From Hydrogenophaga sp. NFH-34 (lineage in GTDB: Bacteria > Pseudomonadota > Gammaproteobacteria > Burkholderiales > Burkholderiaceae_C): a stretch of 64,000 nucleotides of DNA. The notes below the pieces were generated by a model. It ran no database searches. It was not told the origin of the DNA and saw only the letters and a program-made list of their open reading frames with translations. Each line of letters begins with the position of its first letter. Within the stretch, counting starts at the first letter, position 1. Location of the stretch: assembly GCF_021401345.1 (NCBI RefSeq), contig NZ_JACBGE010000015.1:62001-126000 (forward strand). Reading direction: 5' to 3'. This document shows, one piece after another, positions 49,143 through 58,461 of the stretch. Made by a program: the position numbers and the translations under genes.

Positions 49143-49364
49143 ATGAACAGGTGTGTGGGATGGGGCATGGCGATGGCGGCTGCCTGGGCCCTGGCCGGAT
49201 GCGGCATGGAGGCCGCCGGCAGCGCGGCCACCGCAGCCGCTCTCAAGCAGCAGGAACTGGAGCAAGGCAAGGCCACGCAGAAGGTGGTCGAGCAGCAGTT
49301 GCAGGACGCGTTGCAGCAAGGCACCGACCGGTTGCAGAAGCTGGATCAGGAAGCCGGGCAGTGA
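49143..49364 (+). CDS. Small putative lipoprotein
   Basis: A 73-residue protein with a signal peptide ending in a lipobox, ALAGC with Cys20. The mature part is about 53 residues, Gln/Ala-rich and probably one helix (ALKQQELEQGKATQKVVEQQL). The ATG at 49143 has GGAG upstream. It has no recognised family. The codon use and lipobox support a real gene; function unknown. Confidence 0.65.
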   Translation: MNRCVGWGMAMAAAWALAGCGMEAAGSAATAAALKQQELEQGKATQKVVEQQLQDALQQGTDRLQKLDQEAGQ

Positions 49365-49451
49365 CTGCGCAGGGCTGATTCCCGGTCAGCACCGCGGACT
49401 GTAGCCCGAGCGACCGCCTGGCCACCCAGCGCGCGGTGACAATCGCCCCCC

Positions 49452-50357
49452 ATGGCTTCTCCTGCTCGCTCGATTTCTGCCGCCGCGTTCGCCACCTTGT
49501 TGCTCATCGCCCTGATGATGGGCGCCAACCACGTGGCGGCCCGTCTGGCGTTCAACGATGGCGTCAATGTGGCGACGGCGGTGCTGTTTCGCAGCACGGT
49601 GACCGCCGTGGTGGTGCTGGCCGTGGTGGTCGGCTATCGACTCCCGTGGCGGACCGATGCGCGGCAGCGCCGTGCGCTGCTGATCGTGGGCGGGCTGATC
49701 GGCGCTCAGAGCCTTTGCCTGTATTCCGCCGTGGCCCGCCTGCCGGTGGCGCTGGCCTTGCTGGCTTTCAATTCCTACCCCTTGTGGACCGCCTTGTGGG
49801 CGCGCGTGGTGTACGGCGAGCGGCCGGACCGTCGCGTCCTGATGGCCATGCCCGTGCTGCTGCTGGGTCTGGCGCTGGCGCTGGATGTGTCCGGTGCGGC
49901 TTCTGGGCTGGGCGCTGCCGACCACTGGGGGCGCATCGGCGCGGGTGTGGCGTTCGCGCTGACCGCGGCGGCGAGCTTCGGCCTCGCGCTGGTGATCATC
50001 CAGCACGGCACGGCCGGGGTGGATGGGCGGGTGCGCACCGCAGCCACCATGGCGCTGGTGGCGCTCATGGCGCTGGTCGGGGTGATGGCGCAGGGCGGGC
50101 CCGCGCTGCCGGCATCGGCCGTGGGCTGGTGGGGACTGGCGGGGTTGACGGTGCTCTACGGCACGGCCTTCACGATCATGTTCACCGTGTTGCCCCGGCT
50201 GGGTGTGGTGGGCAACTCGGCGATCATGAATGTGGAGCCCATCTTTGCGCTGGTGCTGGCCTGGGCCGTGCTGGGGCAGACCATCGCGGCGGTGCAGGTC
50301 GCTGGCGGGCTGATCGTGGTCGCCGCGGTGATGTGGCTGGGGCTGCGGCGCGCCTGA
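49452..50357 (+). CDS. EamA family (drug/metabolite) transporter
   Basis: A 301-residue inner-membrane protein with ten predicted spans in two EamA repeats. Typical positions are the N-terminal LMMGANHVAARLAF, the LPVALALLAFNSYPLWTALWARVVYGERP end of repeat one, and LGVVGNSAIMNVEPIFALVLAWAVLGQ in repeat two (markers only). Members export or import small metabolites or amino acids; the substrate is unknown. It converges on the S4-domain gene, with seven bases between the stops. Confidence 0.85.
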   Translation: MASPARSISAAAFATLLLIALMMGANHVAARLAFNDGVNVATAVLFRSTVTAVVVLAVVVGYRLPWRTDARQRRALLIVGGLIGAQSLCLYSAVARLPVALALLAFNSYPLWTALWARVVYGERPDRRVLMAMPVLLLGLALALDVSGAASGLGAADHWGRIGAGVAFALTAAASFGLALVIIQHGTAGVDGRVRTAATMALVALMALVGVMAQGGPALPASAVGWWGLAGLTVLYGTAFTIMFTVLPRLGVVGNSAIMNVEPIFALVLAWAVLGQTIAAVQVAGGLIVVAAVMWLGLRRA

Positions 50358-50364
50358 ACGGCGC

Positions 50365-50817
50365 TCAGGCGTCGCCGTCGATCGAGGCGCTCCAGCGGTC
50401 GTTCCAGTCGGTGCGGCCGCGCAGGGTGTCGATGTCGCGCCGGTCGCGTTTGGTGGGGCGCCCCTGCGTTTGCGCCAGGGCCGGTTCGGGGGCGAGCCGG
50501 CGGCGTTCGGCCGCCGCTTCGCGTGCCAGGCGCGAAGCTTCCGTTTCTTCGTACAGCAGGGCCGCAACCGGTGCCGGCCCACGCGTGGTGCTCACCGCCC
50601 TGACGATGACGGTGCGTACCACGGTGCCGATGCGCACCTCCACCGTGTCGCCGGCGCGCACTTCACGCGCAGGCTTGGCGATCTGTTCGTTCACGCGCAC
50701 ACGGCCCTTGTCGATTTCGTCGCAGGCCAGGCTGCGGGTCTTGTAGAAGCGGGCGGCCCAGAGCCATTTGTCCAGGCGCAGGCGGGCTGAGTCGGGTGCG
50801 GTGGTGGGTGGGTTCAT
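50365..50817 (-). CDS. S4 domain RNA-binding protein, HslR-like
   Basis: A 150-residue protein with an N-terminal S4 RNA-binding domain (about residues 13-75: RLDKWLWAARFYKTRSLACDEIDKG then VRVNEQIAKPAREVRAGD). The basic C-terminal tail (SRLAREAAAERRRLAPE, RPTKRDRRD) fits HslR/Hsp15, which rescues stalled 50S subunits carrying peptidyl-tRNA after heat shock. The gene lies directly downstream of tctE in the same direction. Confidence 0.85.
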   Translation of the reverse strand: MNPPTTAPDSARLRLDKWLWAARFYKTRSLACDEIDKGRVRVNEQIAKPAREVRAGDTVEVRIGTVVRTVIVRAVSTTRGPAPVAALLYEETEASRLAREAAAERRRLAPEPALAQTQGRPTKRDRRDIDTLRGRTDWNDRWSASIDGDA

Positions 50818-50836
50818 GCGCGCAAGGGCAGTGGGG

Positions 50837-52282
50837 TCAGACGGATATTGCCACGGAGCGGGGCAGGCGCACGACGGCGTCCAGGCCCTGCACCTGGCCG
50901 CGCTGCGTGCGGTTGATCAGCTCGATGCTGCCGTGCAGCGACTGCACGATGCCCTGGCAGATGGCGAGCCCCAACCCCGAGCCCGCTTCGCCCGGGCGTG
51001 GGCTGGCGCCGGTGGCGAAGGGCTGGAACAGCCGCTCGCGCTGGGCATCGGCGATGCCCGGGCCATCGTCGCTGATGGTCAGTGCCACGGTGTGCGGATC
51101 GCTCACCAGGTGCACGCCCAGCCGTGCGCCCGGCGGTGACTGCTTGATGGCGTTGTGCAGCAGGTTGCGGGTGAGTTCGCGCAGCGCCCATTCGTGCGAG
51201 CGCACGGGTGCGGGCGCCGTCGCCGTGAGCGAAAAGTCCAGCCCCTGATTGGCCACCAGCGGGGCCAGATCCAGGGCCACCTGGCGCACGGTTTCGGCCC
51301 AGTCGGTGTCGGGCACCTCGTCGCGTTGCTGGCGCAGCTGTTCCACCTTGGCCAGGGCCAGCATCTGGTTGGCCAGTTCGGTGGCGCGGTCGACGGTGTG
51401 GGCGATTTCTTCCAGGGCCTGCGGCGCGGGCAGGTCGCCGCGCCGGGCCGATTGCACCTGGGCTTTGAGCACGGCCAGCGGCGTGCGCAGCTGGTGCGAG
51501 GTGTCGCGCACAAAGCGCTTCTGGTGGTCCAGCAACTGGGACAGCCGCTCCATGTGCTGGTTGGTCGCCGCCAGCAGGGGGTGCAGCTCGCGCGGGGCGT
51601 CTTCCAGCGGCAGGGGCGAGAGGTCGTTGTCGCTGCGCGCGGCCAGCGCGTGGCTGAGCTGCCGCACGGGCCGGGTGGCGCGCTGCACGACGAAGACCAC
51701 CACCATGGCGATCACCAGCACCAGCACGGCTTGCCGTCCCAGGGTGTCGACCAGGATCTGGCGCGCGAGTGTCTCGCGCAGCTCCAGGGTCTCCGCCACC
51801 TGGATGGTGGCCATGCCGTGGCCCGCCGCACCGGCCACGGGCTGCAGCAGCACGGCCATGCGCACGGGGGTGTCGCGGTAGCGCGTGTCGTAGAAGTGGA
51901 CCAGCGCCGCGTAGATGTTCTGGTCGGGCAGGTTGGCCCGGGGTGGTGGCAGGTCGGCGAAGCCGGAAACCATTTCGCCGGCAAAGCCGTTGACGCGGTA
52001 GTACAGGCGGCTGCGGTTGTCGGCCTCGAAGGCTTCCAGGGCCGAATACGCCACCGAAGCCTGCAACTGCGGGCCTTGCTCGGATGGGCTGACCTCCAGG
52101 TCTTCGCCAAGCGATTTGGCGGTGGCCAGCAACGTGCGGTCGTAGGCGGTGTTGGCCGCAGCCTGGGCCTGGCGGTAGAGCACCACGGTGTTGAGCACCA
52201 GGAAGCCGAACACCGGCAGCAGGATGCCCAGCAGCAGCGTGCGCCGCAGCGACCGGGGTGTGCGGGGCCGGGCGGAGATCAC
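50837..52282 (-). CDS. tctE: Sensor histidine kinase, TctE-like
   Basis: A 481-residue membrane sensor. Two membrane spans (about 14-36 and 184-200) enclose a periplasmic sensing domain of the type found in TctE/QseC-like kinases. A HAMP-like linker follows, then the phosphoacceptor His263 in RDTSHQLRTPLAVLKAQ. The ATPase domain has NLLHNAIKQSPPG, DDGPGI and GSGLGLAICQGI. The neighbouring tctCBA genes suggest that it senses citrate or another tricarboxylate. It is coupled to the response regulator gene by ATGA. Confidence 0.9.
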   Translation of the reverse strand: MISARPRTPRSLRRTLLLGILLPVFGFLVLNTVVLYRQAQAAANTAYDRTLLATAKSLGEDLEVSPSEQGPQLQASVAYSALEAFEADNRSRLYYRVNGFAGEMVSGFADLPPPRANLPDQNIYAALVHFYDTRYRDTPVRMAVLLQPVAGAAGHGMATIQVAETLELRETLARQILVDTLGRQAVLVLVIAMVVVFVVQRATRPVRQLSHALAARSDNDLSPLPLEDAPRELHPLLAATNQHMERLSQLLDHQKRFVRDTSHQLRTPLAVLKAQVQSARRGDLPAPQALEEIAHTVDRATELANQMLALAKVEQLRQQRDEVPDTDWAETVRQVALDLAPLVANQGLDFSLTATAPAPVRSHEWALRELTRNLLHNAIKQSPPGARLGVHLVSDPHTVALTISDDGPGIADAQRERLFQPFATGASPRPGEAGSGLGLAICQGIVQSLHGSIELINRTQRGQVQGLDAVVRLPRSVAISV

Positions 52283-52968
52283 GGGGACGCCCGCAGCAGG
52301 TAGCCCAGGCCCCGCAGCGTGACCAGTTGCGCGCCGGTGTGGGCGATCTTCTTGCGCAGCCGGTAGGCCACCACCTCGATGGCTTCGGGCAGGGCCTGGC
52401 TTTCACCGGGGAAAACCAGTTCGAACAGGCGCTCTTTCGCGATGGCCTGACCCGGGCGTGCCAGCACGGCGCGCAGCAGGGCCAGTTCGCGCGGGGCCAG
52501 TTCCATGGGCTGGCCGTCGTGGTAGACGGCACCGCTGTCCCGGTCGATCTGCATGCCGCACCAGGCGGCCTGTGGCAGGGCCGGTGCCTGTGCCGCGTCG
52601 GCCGTGGGCGTGGCACGGCGCACCAGGGCGCGCACGCGGGCTTCGAGTTCGTCGAGGTCGAACGGCTTGGGCAGGTAGTCGTCGGCACCGGTGTTCAGGC
52701 CGATGATGCGGTCGCCGACGGTGCCGCGCGCGGTGAGGATGATCACTGGCGTGCGCAGGCCGGCGGCGCGCGCGTCGCCGAGCACCTGCAGGCCGTCGCG
52801 GCCGGGAAGACTCAGGTCCAGCAGCACCGCATCGGGCTGGCAGGCCTGCCACTGGGCCAGGGCCTGCTGCCCGTCGCTGCAGGTTTGCACCTGCATGCCG
52901 CGGCGCTCCAGCGTGCGCTGCAGGGTGGTGCGCATTGCCAGGTTGTCTTCGATCAGGAGCAGCTTCAT
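52279..52968 (-). CDS. tctD: Response regulator, TctD-like (OmpR family)
   Basis: A 229-residue two-component regulator. The receiver domain has the phosphoacceptor Asp51 in VLLDLSLPGRDG, with Thr and Lys in ILTARG and LPKPFD. The C-terminal winged helix (about 130-225) belongs to the OmpR/PhoB class. The ATG at 52968 gives the usual MKLLLIEDN start. It is divergent from tctC and probably activates it through the direct repeats at 53032-53058. Confidence 0.9.
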   Translation of the reverse strand: MKLLLIEDNLAMRTTLQRTLERRGMQVQTCSDGQQALAQWQACQPDAVLLDLSLPGRDGLQVLGDARAAGLRTPVIILTARGTVGDRIIGLNTGADDYLPKPFDLDELEARVRALVRRATPTADAAQAPALPQAAWCGMQIDRDSGAVYHDGQPMELAPRELALLRAVLARPGQAIAKERLFELVFPGESQALPEAIEVVAYRLRKKIAHTGAQLVTLRGLGYLLRASP

Positions 52969-53031
52969 CCGGGGGCGATTATGGGGACGCCTTCCGGGGT
53001 TTCCGGGATCAGGGTTTGTCCTAGGGCGATC

Positions 53032-53058
53032 GACAGCCGATTGACAGCGGCCGACAGG
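53032..53058. promoter_or_regulatory. Tandem GACAGC direct repeats, candidate TctD site
   Basis: Three direct repeats GACAGC, GACAGC and GACAGG start at 53032, 53043 and 53053, with spacing of 11 and 10 bases. They lie in the 146-base gap between the divergent tctD and tctC starts. OmpR-family regulators often bind direct repeats with about one helical turn spacing, so this is a reasonable TctD box. It is inferred from pattern and position only. Confidence 0.5.
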
Positions 53059-53114
53059 AACATCGCGCCTGTCAGTTCGCCGTGCCGTTTCGGCCCACAC
53101 CAAGGAGACTCCCC

Positions 53115-54074
53115 ATGCGTCGCGACACTTTCCTCAAATCCCTGGCCGCTCTGGCCGCCGCTGGTGCTTTGCCGCCGGCTGCCTGGGCCAGTGCCAACCT
53201 GAAGATGATGATTCCCGCCAACCCCGGCGGTGGCTGGGACGGCACGGGCCGGGCCCTGGGCGACGCGCTGCGCGATGCGGGCGTGGCGTCGTCGGTCACG
53301 TTCGAGAACAAGGGTGGCGCGGCCGGCGCCATCGGGCTGGCGCAGTTCTTCAACGCCAGCAAGGGCGACCCGAACGCGCTGATGGTGATGGGGGCGGTGA
53401 TGCTGGGCGGCATCATCACCGGCAAGCCGCCGGTGTCGATCACGCAGCTCACGCCCATTGCACGGCTCACCACCGAATACAACGTGTTCGTGCTGCCGGC
53501 GAATTCGCCGTTCAAGAGCATGAAGGAGGTGGTCGAGCAGCTCAAGAAGGACCCGGGCAGCGTCAAGTGGGGGGGCGGCTCGCGCGGTGCGACCGAACAC
53601 ATCGCGGCCGCGCAGATTGCGCAGCTGGCGGGGGTGTCGGCCGCGAAGATCAACTACGTGCCGTTCCGGGGCGGTGGCGAAGCGGTCGCGGCCATTCTGG
53701 GTGGCAACGTGACCATCGGTGGCAGCGGCTACAGCGAGTTCCAGCCCTACATCGAAAGCGGCAAGATGCGCGCCGTCGGCATCACTTCGGCGCAGCGCAT
53801 TGCCGGCATCGACGTGCCCACGCTCAAGGAGCAGGGCATCGACATCGAGATCGGCAACTGGCGCGGCGTGTATGGCGCGGCCGGCATCACCCCCGCGCAA
53901 CGCGACGCGCTGACCGACATGATCGTGAAGGCGACCAAGAGCAAGGCCTGGCAGGACGCGCTGGCCAAGAACAACTGGACCCCGGCGCTGCTGACCGGCA
54001 AAGCCTTCGACGAGTTCGTGGACCGCGATTTCGCTTCGCTGCGCGCGACCATGGTGCGCGCGGGCATGGTCTGA
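53115..54074 (+). CDS. tctC: Tripartite tricarboxylate transporter substrate-binding protein
   Basis: A 319-residue periplasmic binding protein of the TTT family (TctC/Bug type), which hands a carboxylate to the TctAB permease. The N-terminus MRRDTFLKSLAALAAAG has a twin arginine, so export may be by Tat or by Sec; cleavage is near residue 25 (AWA). The core reads IPANPGGGWDGTGR, FENKGGAAGAIGLAQF and NYVPFRGGGEA. AAGGAG precedes the ATG at 53115. It heads the tctCBA operon. Confidence 0.93.
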   Translation: MRRDTFLKSLAALAAAGALPPAAWASANLKMMIPANPGGGWDGTGRALGDALRDAGVASSVTFENKGGAAGAIGLAQFFNASKGDPNALMVMGAVMLGGIITGKPPVSITQLTPIARLTTEYNVFVLPANSPFKSMKEVVEQLKKDPGSVKWGGGSRGATEHIAAAQIAQLAGVSAAKINYVPFRGGGEAVAAILGGNVTIGGSGYSEFQPYIESGKMRAVGITSAQRIAGIDVPTLKEQGIDIEIGNWRGVYGAAGITPAQRDALTDMIVKATKSKAWQDALAKNNWTPALLTGKAFDEFVDRDFASLRATMVRAGMV

Positions 54075-54086
54075 GCGGAGGCAACC

Positions 54087-54626
54087 ATGCGTGCAGACCT
54101 TTCACTGGCCGCCGAAGCGGTGCCGGGCGGCAGCCGGACGGGACAGACCCTGATGGGCCTGGCCGCACTGGGCGTGGCCGGCGTGCTGGCCTGGGGCGCG
54201 GCGGGCTTGCCCTCCGATGCCGGTTATGCCGGTGTCGGCCCCGACTTCCTGCCCTGGGTGGTGACGGTGGCGCTCGCGGTGTGTGGCGCGCTGCTGCTGT
54301 GGGAGGCGCGCACCGGGGGCTTCCGGCACTTGGAAATCCCGTCCGGCGCGGCACGCGGTGACTGGCCGGCGTTTGCCTGGGTGTCGGCCGGCGTGCTGAG
54401 CAACGCGGCGCTGATCACCTCCATCGGCTTTGTGCTCAGCTGCGCCCTGTGTTTTGCCCTGGCGGTGCGGGGCCTGCGCCTGAGCGAAGGCAAACCGGCC
54501 GGCGGCGCGCTGCAGGCGGTGCGCGATGCCGTGACCGGCATCGTGATCGCCGCCCCCACGTACTGGATGTTCACCAAGGTGCTGGCGGTCAATCTGCCGG
54601 GCCTGACCGCGTCCGGCTGGATCTAG
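54087..54626 (+). CDS. tctB: Tripartite tricarboxylate transporter small permease subunit
   Basis: A 179-residue inner-membrane protein with four predicted spans (about residues 22-40, 50-70, 95-125 and 145-165). Position between the binding protein and the large TctA permease, length and topology fit TctB. The sequence of this family is poorly conserved, so the call rests mainly on context. The stop is 11 bases before the tctA start. Confidence 0.88.
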   Translation: MRADLSLAAEAVPGGSRTGQTLMGLAALGVAGVLAWGAAGLPSDAGYAGVGPDFLPWVVTVALAVCGALLLWEARTGGFRHLEIPSGAARGDWPAFAWVSAGVLSNAALITSIGFVLSCALCFALAVRGLRLSEGKPAGGALQAVRDAVTGIVIAAPTYWMFTKVLAVNLPGLTASGWI

Positions 54627-54637
54627 ACCAGAACACC

Positions 54638-56128
54638 ATGGATATCTTCAACCAACTCTTGGGCGGTTTTGCCACCGCCGCCACGCCCATCAACCTGCTG
54701 TGGGCGCTGGCTGGCTGTGCGCTGGGCACGGCCATCGGCGTGCTGCCCGGCCTCGGCCCGGCGGTCACGGTGGCGATGCTGTTGCCCATCACTGGCCAGG
54801 TCGAGCCGACCGCGTCGATGATCTTTTTCGCCGGCATCTACTACGGCGCCATGTACGGCGGGTCGACCACCTCCATCCTGCTCAACACGCCGGGCGAGAC
54901 CGGCACCATGGTCACCGCGCTCGAAGGCTTCAAGATGGCCAAGAGCGGGCGCGCCGGCGCGGCGCTGGCCACCTCGGCCATCGGCTCTTTCGTGGCCGGC
55001 ACCATCGCCACCGTGCTGGTGACGCTGTTCGCGCCGCTGCTGGCCGACTTTGCCGTCCAGCTCGGCCCGCCCGAGTACTTCTGCCTGATGCTGCTGGCCT
55101 TCACCACCGTGAGCGCGGTGCTGGGCCAGAGTTCGCTGCGCGGGCTGACGGCGCTGTTCCTCGGCCTGGCCATGGGGCTGGTGGGCATCGACCAGATCAC
55201 CGGCCAGGTGCGCTACACCGGTGGCGTGCTGGAGTTCATGGACGGCATCGAGGTGGTGCTGGTGGCAGTGGGCCTGTTCGCTGTGACCGAAGCGCTCTAC
55301 AACGCGCTCTACGAGGGCCGCAACCCGAGCACGCTCAACCGCATGACCCGGGCCCACATGACGCGCACCGAATGGCGCCGTTCCTGGCCTGCTTGGCTGC
55401 GCGGCACGGCCATCGGTTTCCCGTTCGGCACCATCCCGGCGGGCGGGTCGGAAATCCCAACTTTCCTGAGCTACGCCACCGAGCGCAAGCTGGCCGCGCC
55501 CGAACACCAGGCCGAATTCGGCGGGGCGGGCGCCATCGAGGGTGTGGCCGGCCCCGAGGCGGCCAACAACGCGGCCGTGACCGCCACGCTGGTGCCGCTG
55601 CTGACGCTGGGCATTCCCACGTCGGTGACCGCGGCCATCCTGCTGTCGGCGTTGCAGAACTACGGCATCCAGGCCGGGCCGCAACTGTTCCAGACCTCGT
55701 CGACGCTGGTGTGGGCGCTGATCGCCTCGCTCTACATCGGCAACGTGATGCTGCTGGTGCTGAACCTGCCGATGGTGGGGCTGTGGGTGAAGCTGCTGCG
55801 CATTCCGCGCGCGCCGCTGTACGCCGGCATCCTCATCTTCGCGACCGTGGGCGTGTACGGCATGCGCCAGAGCGCGTTCGACCTGTTCCTCATGTACGGC
55901 CTGTCGCTGGCGGGCATTGCCATGCGGCGCTTCGACTTCCCGATCGCACCGGTGATCGTGGGCCTGATCCTCGGGCCGCTGGCCGAGGCGCACCTGCGCA
56001 ACGCCATCGCCATCGGCGAAGGCAGTTGGCTGGTGTTTTTCCAGCGGCCGATGTCGGCCACCCTGCTGGCCGCGGTGGCGCTGGTGCTCATCACGCCACG
56101 GGCGCTGGCCTGGCACCGGCGCGCATGA
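54638..56128 (+). CDS. tctA: Tripartite tricarboxylate transporter large permease subunit
   Basis: A 496-residue inner-membrane permease with about 11-12 spans, ion-driven. Family signatures are [17 protein letters not shown] near residue 35, and [21 protein letters not shown] near 70. A second similar region is [19 protein letters not shown], with [12 protein letters not shown] (markers only). The ATG at 54638 fits the family N-terminus. Last gene of tctCBA. Confidence 0.95.
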   Translation: MDIFNQLLGGFATAATPINLLWALAGCALGTAIGVLPGLGPAVTVAMLLPITGQVEPTASMIFFAGIYYGAMYGGSTTSILLNTPGETGTMVTALEGFKMAKSGRAGAALATSAIGSFVAGTIATVLVTLFAPLLADFAVQLGPPEYFCLMLLAFTTVSAVLGQSSLRGLTALFLGLAMGLVGIDQITGQVRYTGGVLEFMDGIEVVLVAVGLFAVTEALYNALYEGRNPSTLNRMTRAHMTRTEWRRSWPAWLRGTAIGFPFGTIPAGGSEIPTFLSYATERKLAAPEHQAEFGGAGAIEGVAGPEAANNAAVTATLVPLLTLGIPTSVTAAILLSALQNYGIQAGPQLFQTSSTLVWALIASLYIGNVMLLVLNLPMVGLWVKLLRIPRAPLYAGILIFATVGVYGMRQSAFDLFLMYGLSLAGIAMRRFDFPIAPVIVGLILGPLAEAHLRNAIAIGEGSWLVFFQRPMSATLLAAVALVLITPRALAWHRRA

Positions 56129-56173
56129 GCCCCGGGTCGTCCCGCTGGTGCCAGCCGGCCCGGGGGCGACCGC

Positions 56174-57130
56174 TCAGGCGGTGACCCCGCCCGCGACCGG
56201 CATCGCGGCCCGCATGGCGTCGATGAAGCGGCGCAGCCGGGGTGGGTAGAAGCGGGCGTGCGGATAGACCAGGTACACCGGCAGCGAAGGAGCCTGCCAT
56301 GGCGGCGCCAGGTGCACCAGCCGGCCGTCGGCCAGGGCATCGGCCACCATCCAGGCCGAGGCAATGCCCGCGCCCAGGCCGAAGATGGCGGCGTTGCACA
56401 GCACGTAGAGGTTGTCGGTGCTCAGGCGGGGGTGGATCGCGAAGCGGCGGGTGTGCCGCGTCTGCGGATGGGCCAGCACCACTTCGCTGCGGTAGTAGGT
56501 GCGCAGGGCCAGCCAGGGCAGGTCAGGCAGGTCCTCCACCTGTGGCGGTGGTGCGTCGGCGGGCCACAGCCGGGGCGACGCGATCACGATGCGCGGCACG
56601 TCCATGAGGCGAATCGCCACCACCGACGGGTCGCGCACCTCGCCGACCTGGATCGCGCAGTCGATGCCGGCACCGATGAAGTCGCGCACGTCGTCGCGCA
56701 GCAGCCATTCCACCTGCACGTCGGGGTGGCGCAGCAGGAACTCGGTCATGGGCCGCACCAGTTGCTCCTGCCCGAACGCGTGCGGCACCGCCACGCGCAG
56801 GTGGCCGCGCGGGGTGTCGTGGTCGCCCCGCACATCGCTTTGCAGCGCTTCCCACTGGTCGATCAGGGCCTTGGCGTGTTCGTAGCAGCGTTCGCCGTCT
56901 TCGGTCAGGTGCATGGCGCGTGTCGAGCGCTGCAACAGGCGCAGGCCGAGCAGGCGTTCCAGGGTCTGGAGCCGGCGGCTGATGGTGGGCTGCGTGGTCT
57001 GCATCTGCGCCGCCGCGCGCGACAGGCTGCCCGCCTCCACGATGCGCACGAAGGTCTGCATGAGGTCCAGCCGGTCCCCGGCACCCGCCAGGGGCGGCGG
57101 CGTCTGCGGGCGGACAGGGCTTTTATTCAT
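56174..57130 (-). CDS. LysR family transcriptional regulator
   Basis: A 318-residue regulator with an N-terminal winged helix-turn-helix (about residues 20-80: LMQTFVRIVEAGSLSRAAAQM then TQPTISRRLQTLE). A C-terminal type 2 periplasmic-binding-like effector domain begins at about 110. It is divergent from the MFS gene across 95 bases, the classic arrangement in which the regulator controls the transporter. Effector unknown. Confidence 0.9.
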   Translation of the reverse strand: MNKSPVRPQTPPPLAGAGDRLDLMQTFVRIVEAGSLSRAAAQMQTTQPTISRRLQTLERLLGLRLLQRSTRAMHLTEDGERCYEHAKALIDQWEALQSDVRGDHDTPRGHLRVAVPHAFGQEQLVRPMTEFLLRHPDVQVEWLLRDDVRDFIGAGIDCAIQVGEVRDPSVVAIRLMDVPRIVIASPRLWPADAPPPQVEDLPDLPWLALRTYYRSEVVLAHPQTRHTRRFAIHPRLSTDNLYVLCNAAIFGLGAGIASAWMVADALADGRLVHLAPPWQAPSLPVYLVYPHARFYPPRLRRFIDAMRAAMPVAGGVTA

Positions 57131-57225
57131 GCGCTAATCGTATATCTGAAGTGAACGCGCCTGCACTACCGCCGGGGCCTGAAGCCCCTCAGACTCCGGG
57201 CATGGTTGTGATTCAGGGGTTTTTG

Positions 57226-58461
57226 ATGTCTTCCATTCGCTCAGCGAATTTATCGATGCCGGGTGCGTCCGGCCTCTCGCTCTCTTTGACCCGCCTGCTG
57301 GCGGCGGGCGCGGGCTTCACCGTGGCGTCGCTGTACTACAGCCAGCCCATGCTCGGCGTGCTGAGCGAAGAATGGGGCGTGGGTGCGCAGACCCTGGGTC
57401 TGGTACCCATGCTGACCCAGCTCGGCTACGCGCTGGGCTTGCTGCTGATGGCACCGCTGGGCGACCGCTGGGACCGCCGCACCCTGGTGCTGGTCAAGTG
57501 CGCCGCCCTGGTGGTGGCGCTGCTGGGCAATGCGCTGGCACCTTCGATCGGTTTTCTGCTGATGGCCAGCTTCCTCACCGGCCTGGCGGCCACGGTGGCA
57601 CAGGACATCGTGCCGGCCGCGGCCGTGCTGGCACCCGAAAACAGCCGCGGCAAGGCGGTGGGTTCGGTCATGACCGGACTGCTGCTGGGCATTCTGCTGT
57701 CGCGCGTGGTGAGCGGCTTCGTCGCCGAACACCTGGGCTGGCGTGCGATGTTTGTGCTGGCGGCGCTGGCGGTGGCCGGGATCGGCGTGGCGCTCCAGCG
57801 TGGCCTGCCGCGTTTCCCGCCCACCACCTCGCTGGGCTATGGGGCTTTGCTCGGGTCGCTGGTGGGGCTTTGGCGGCGCCACCGCGCGGTGCGCCAGGCG
57901 GCGCTGGCCCAGGGGATGCTGGCGATCGGCTTCAGTGCGGTCTGGTCGACACTGGCCATCTGGCTGCACGGCGCGCCTTTCCACCTGGGCAGCGCTGCGG
58001 CGGGGGCCTTCGGCATCGCCGGTGCGGCGGGGGCGCTCGGGGCGCCGGTGTTCGGTCGGCTGGCCGACCGGCACGGGCCACACCGGGTCGCGCTGGCGGG
58101 GGCGGTGCTAGTGTTCGGCGCCTTCGCGCTCATGGGGGGCCTGTCGTGGCTGCCGCGCGGCGCGCAGATCGGGCTGGTCGTGGTGTCGGTGATCGGCTTC
58201 GACCTGGGCTTTCAGGCCGCGCTGATTTCGCACCAGACCATCGTCTACGGGGCCGATCCGGCCGCCCGCAGCCGTGTCAATGCGCTGCTGTTCGTGGCCA
58301 TGTTCTGCGGCATGGCACTGGGCTCGGCGCTGGGCGGCGCGCTGTTCGAGCGCTGGGGCTGGAACGGCGTGGTGGCGCTGGCGTCGGCCGCCTCGCTGAT
58401 TGCCGTGGGCATGCGTCTGAAGGCGCTGCCGGCGCGGGAGGCAGGTACCATCCGGCCATGA
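57226..58461 (+). CDS. MFS transporter
   Basis: A 411-residue major facilitator protein with twelve predicted spans. The loop between spans 2 and 3 reads GDRWDRRTLVLVK, the family signature. The subgroup resembles bacterial sugar-efflux or drug-resistance carriers. The ATG at 57226 is preferred because AGGGG lies upstream; GTG at 57151 and ATG at 57202 are alternatives. It is divergent from a LysR gene, and its stop overlaps the start of a sigma-54 activator gene (ATGA), which is unusual. Confidence 0.87.
   Translation: MSSIRSANLSMPGASGLSLSLTRLLAAGAGFTVASLYYSQPMLGVLSEEWGVGAQTLGLVPMLTQLGYALGLLLMAPLGDRWDRRTLVLVKCAALVVALLGNALAPSIGFLLMASFLTGLAATVAQDIVPAAAVLAPENSRGKAVGSVMTGLLLGILLSRVVSGFVAEHLGWRAMFVLAALAVAGIGVALQRGLPRFPPTTSLGYGALLGSLVGLWRRHRAVRQAALAQGMLAIGFSAVWSTLAIWLHGAPFHLGSAAAGAFGIAGAAGALGAPVFGRLADRHGPHRVALAGAVLVFGAFALMGGLSWLPRGAQIGLVVVSVIGFDLGFQAALISHQTIVYGADPAARSRVNALLFVAMFCGMALGSALGGALFERWGWNGVVALASAASLIAVGMRLKALPAREAGTIRP

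Noticed and set aside
48960-49319. Minus-strand open frame of 119 codons over tRNA-Ser and the lipoprotein gene
   Set aside because: It is antisense to a clear tRNA and terminator and reads through them, so it cannot be a normal gene.
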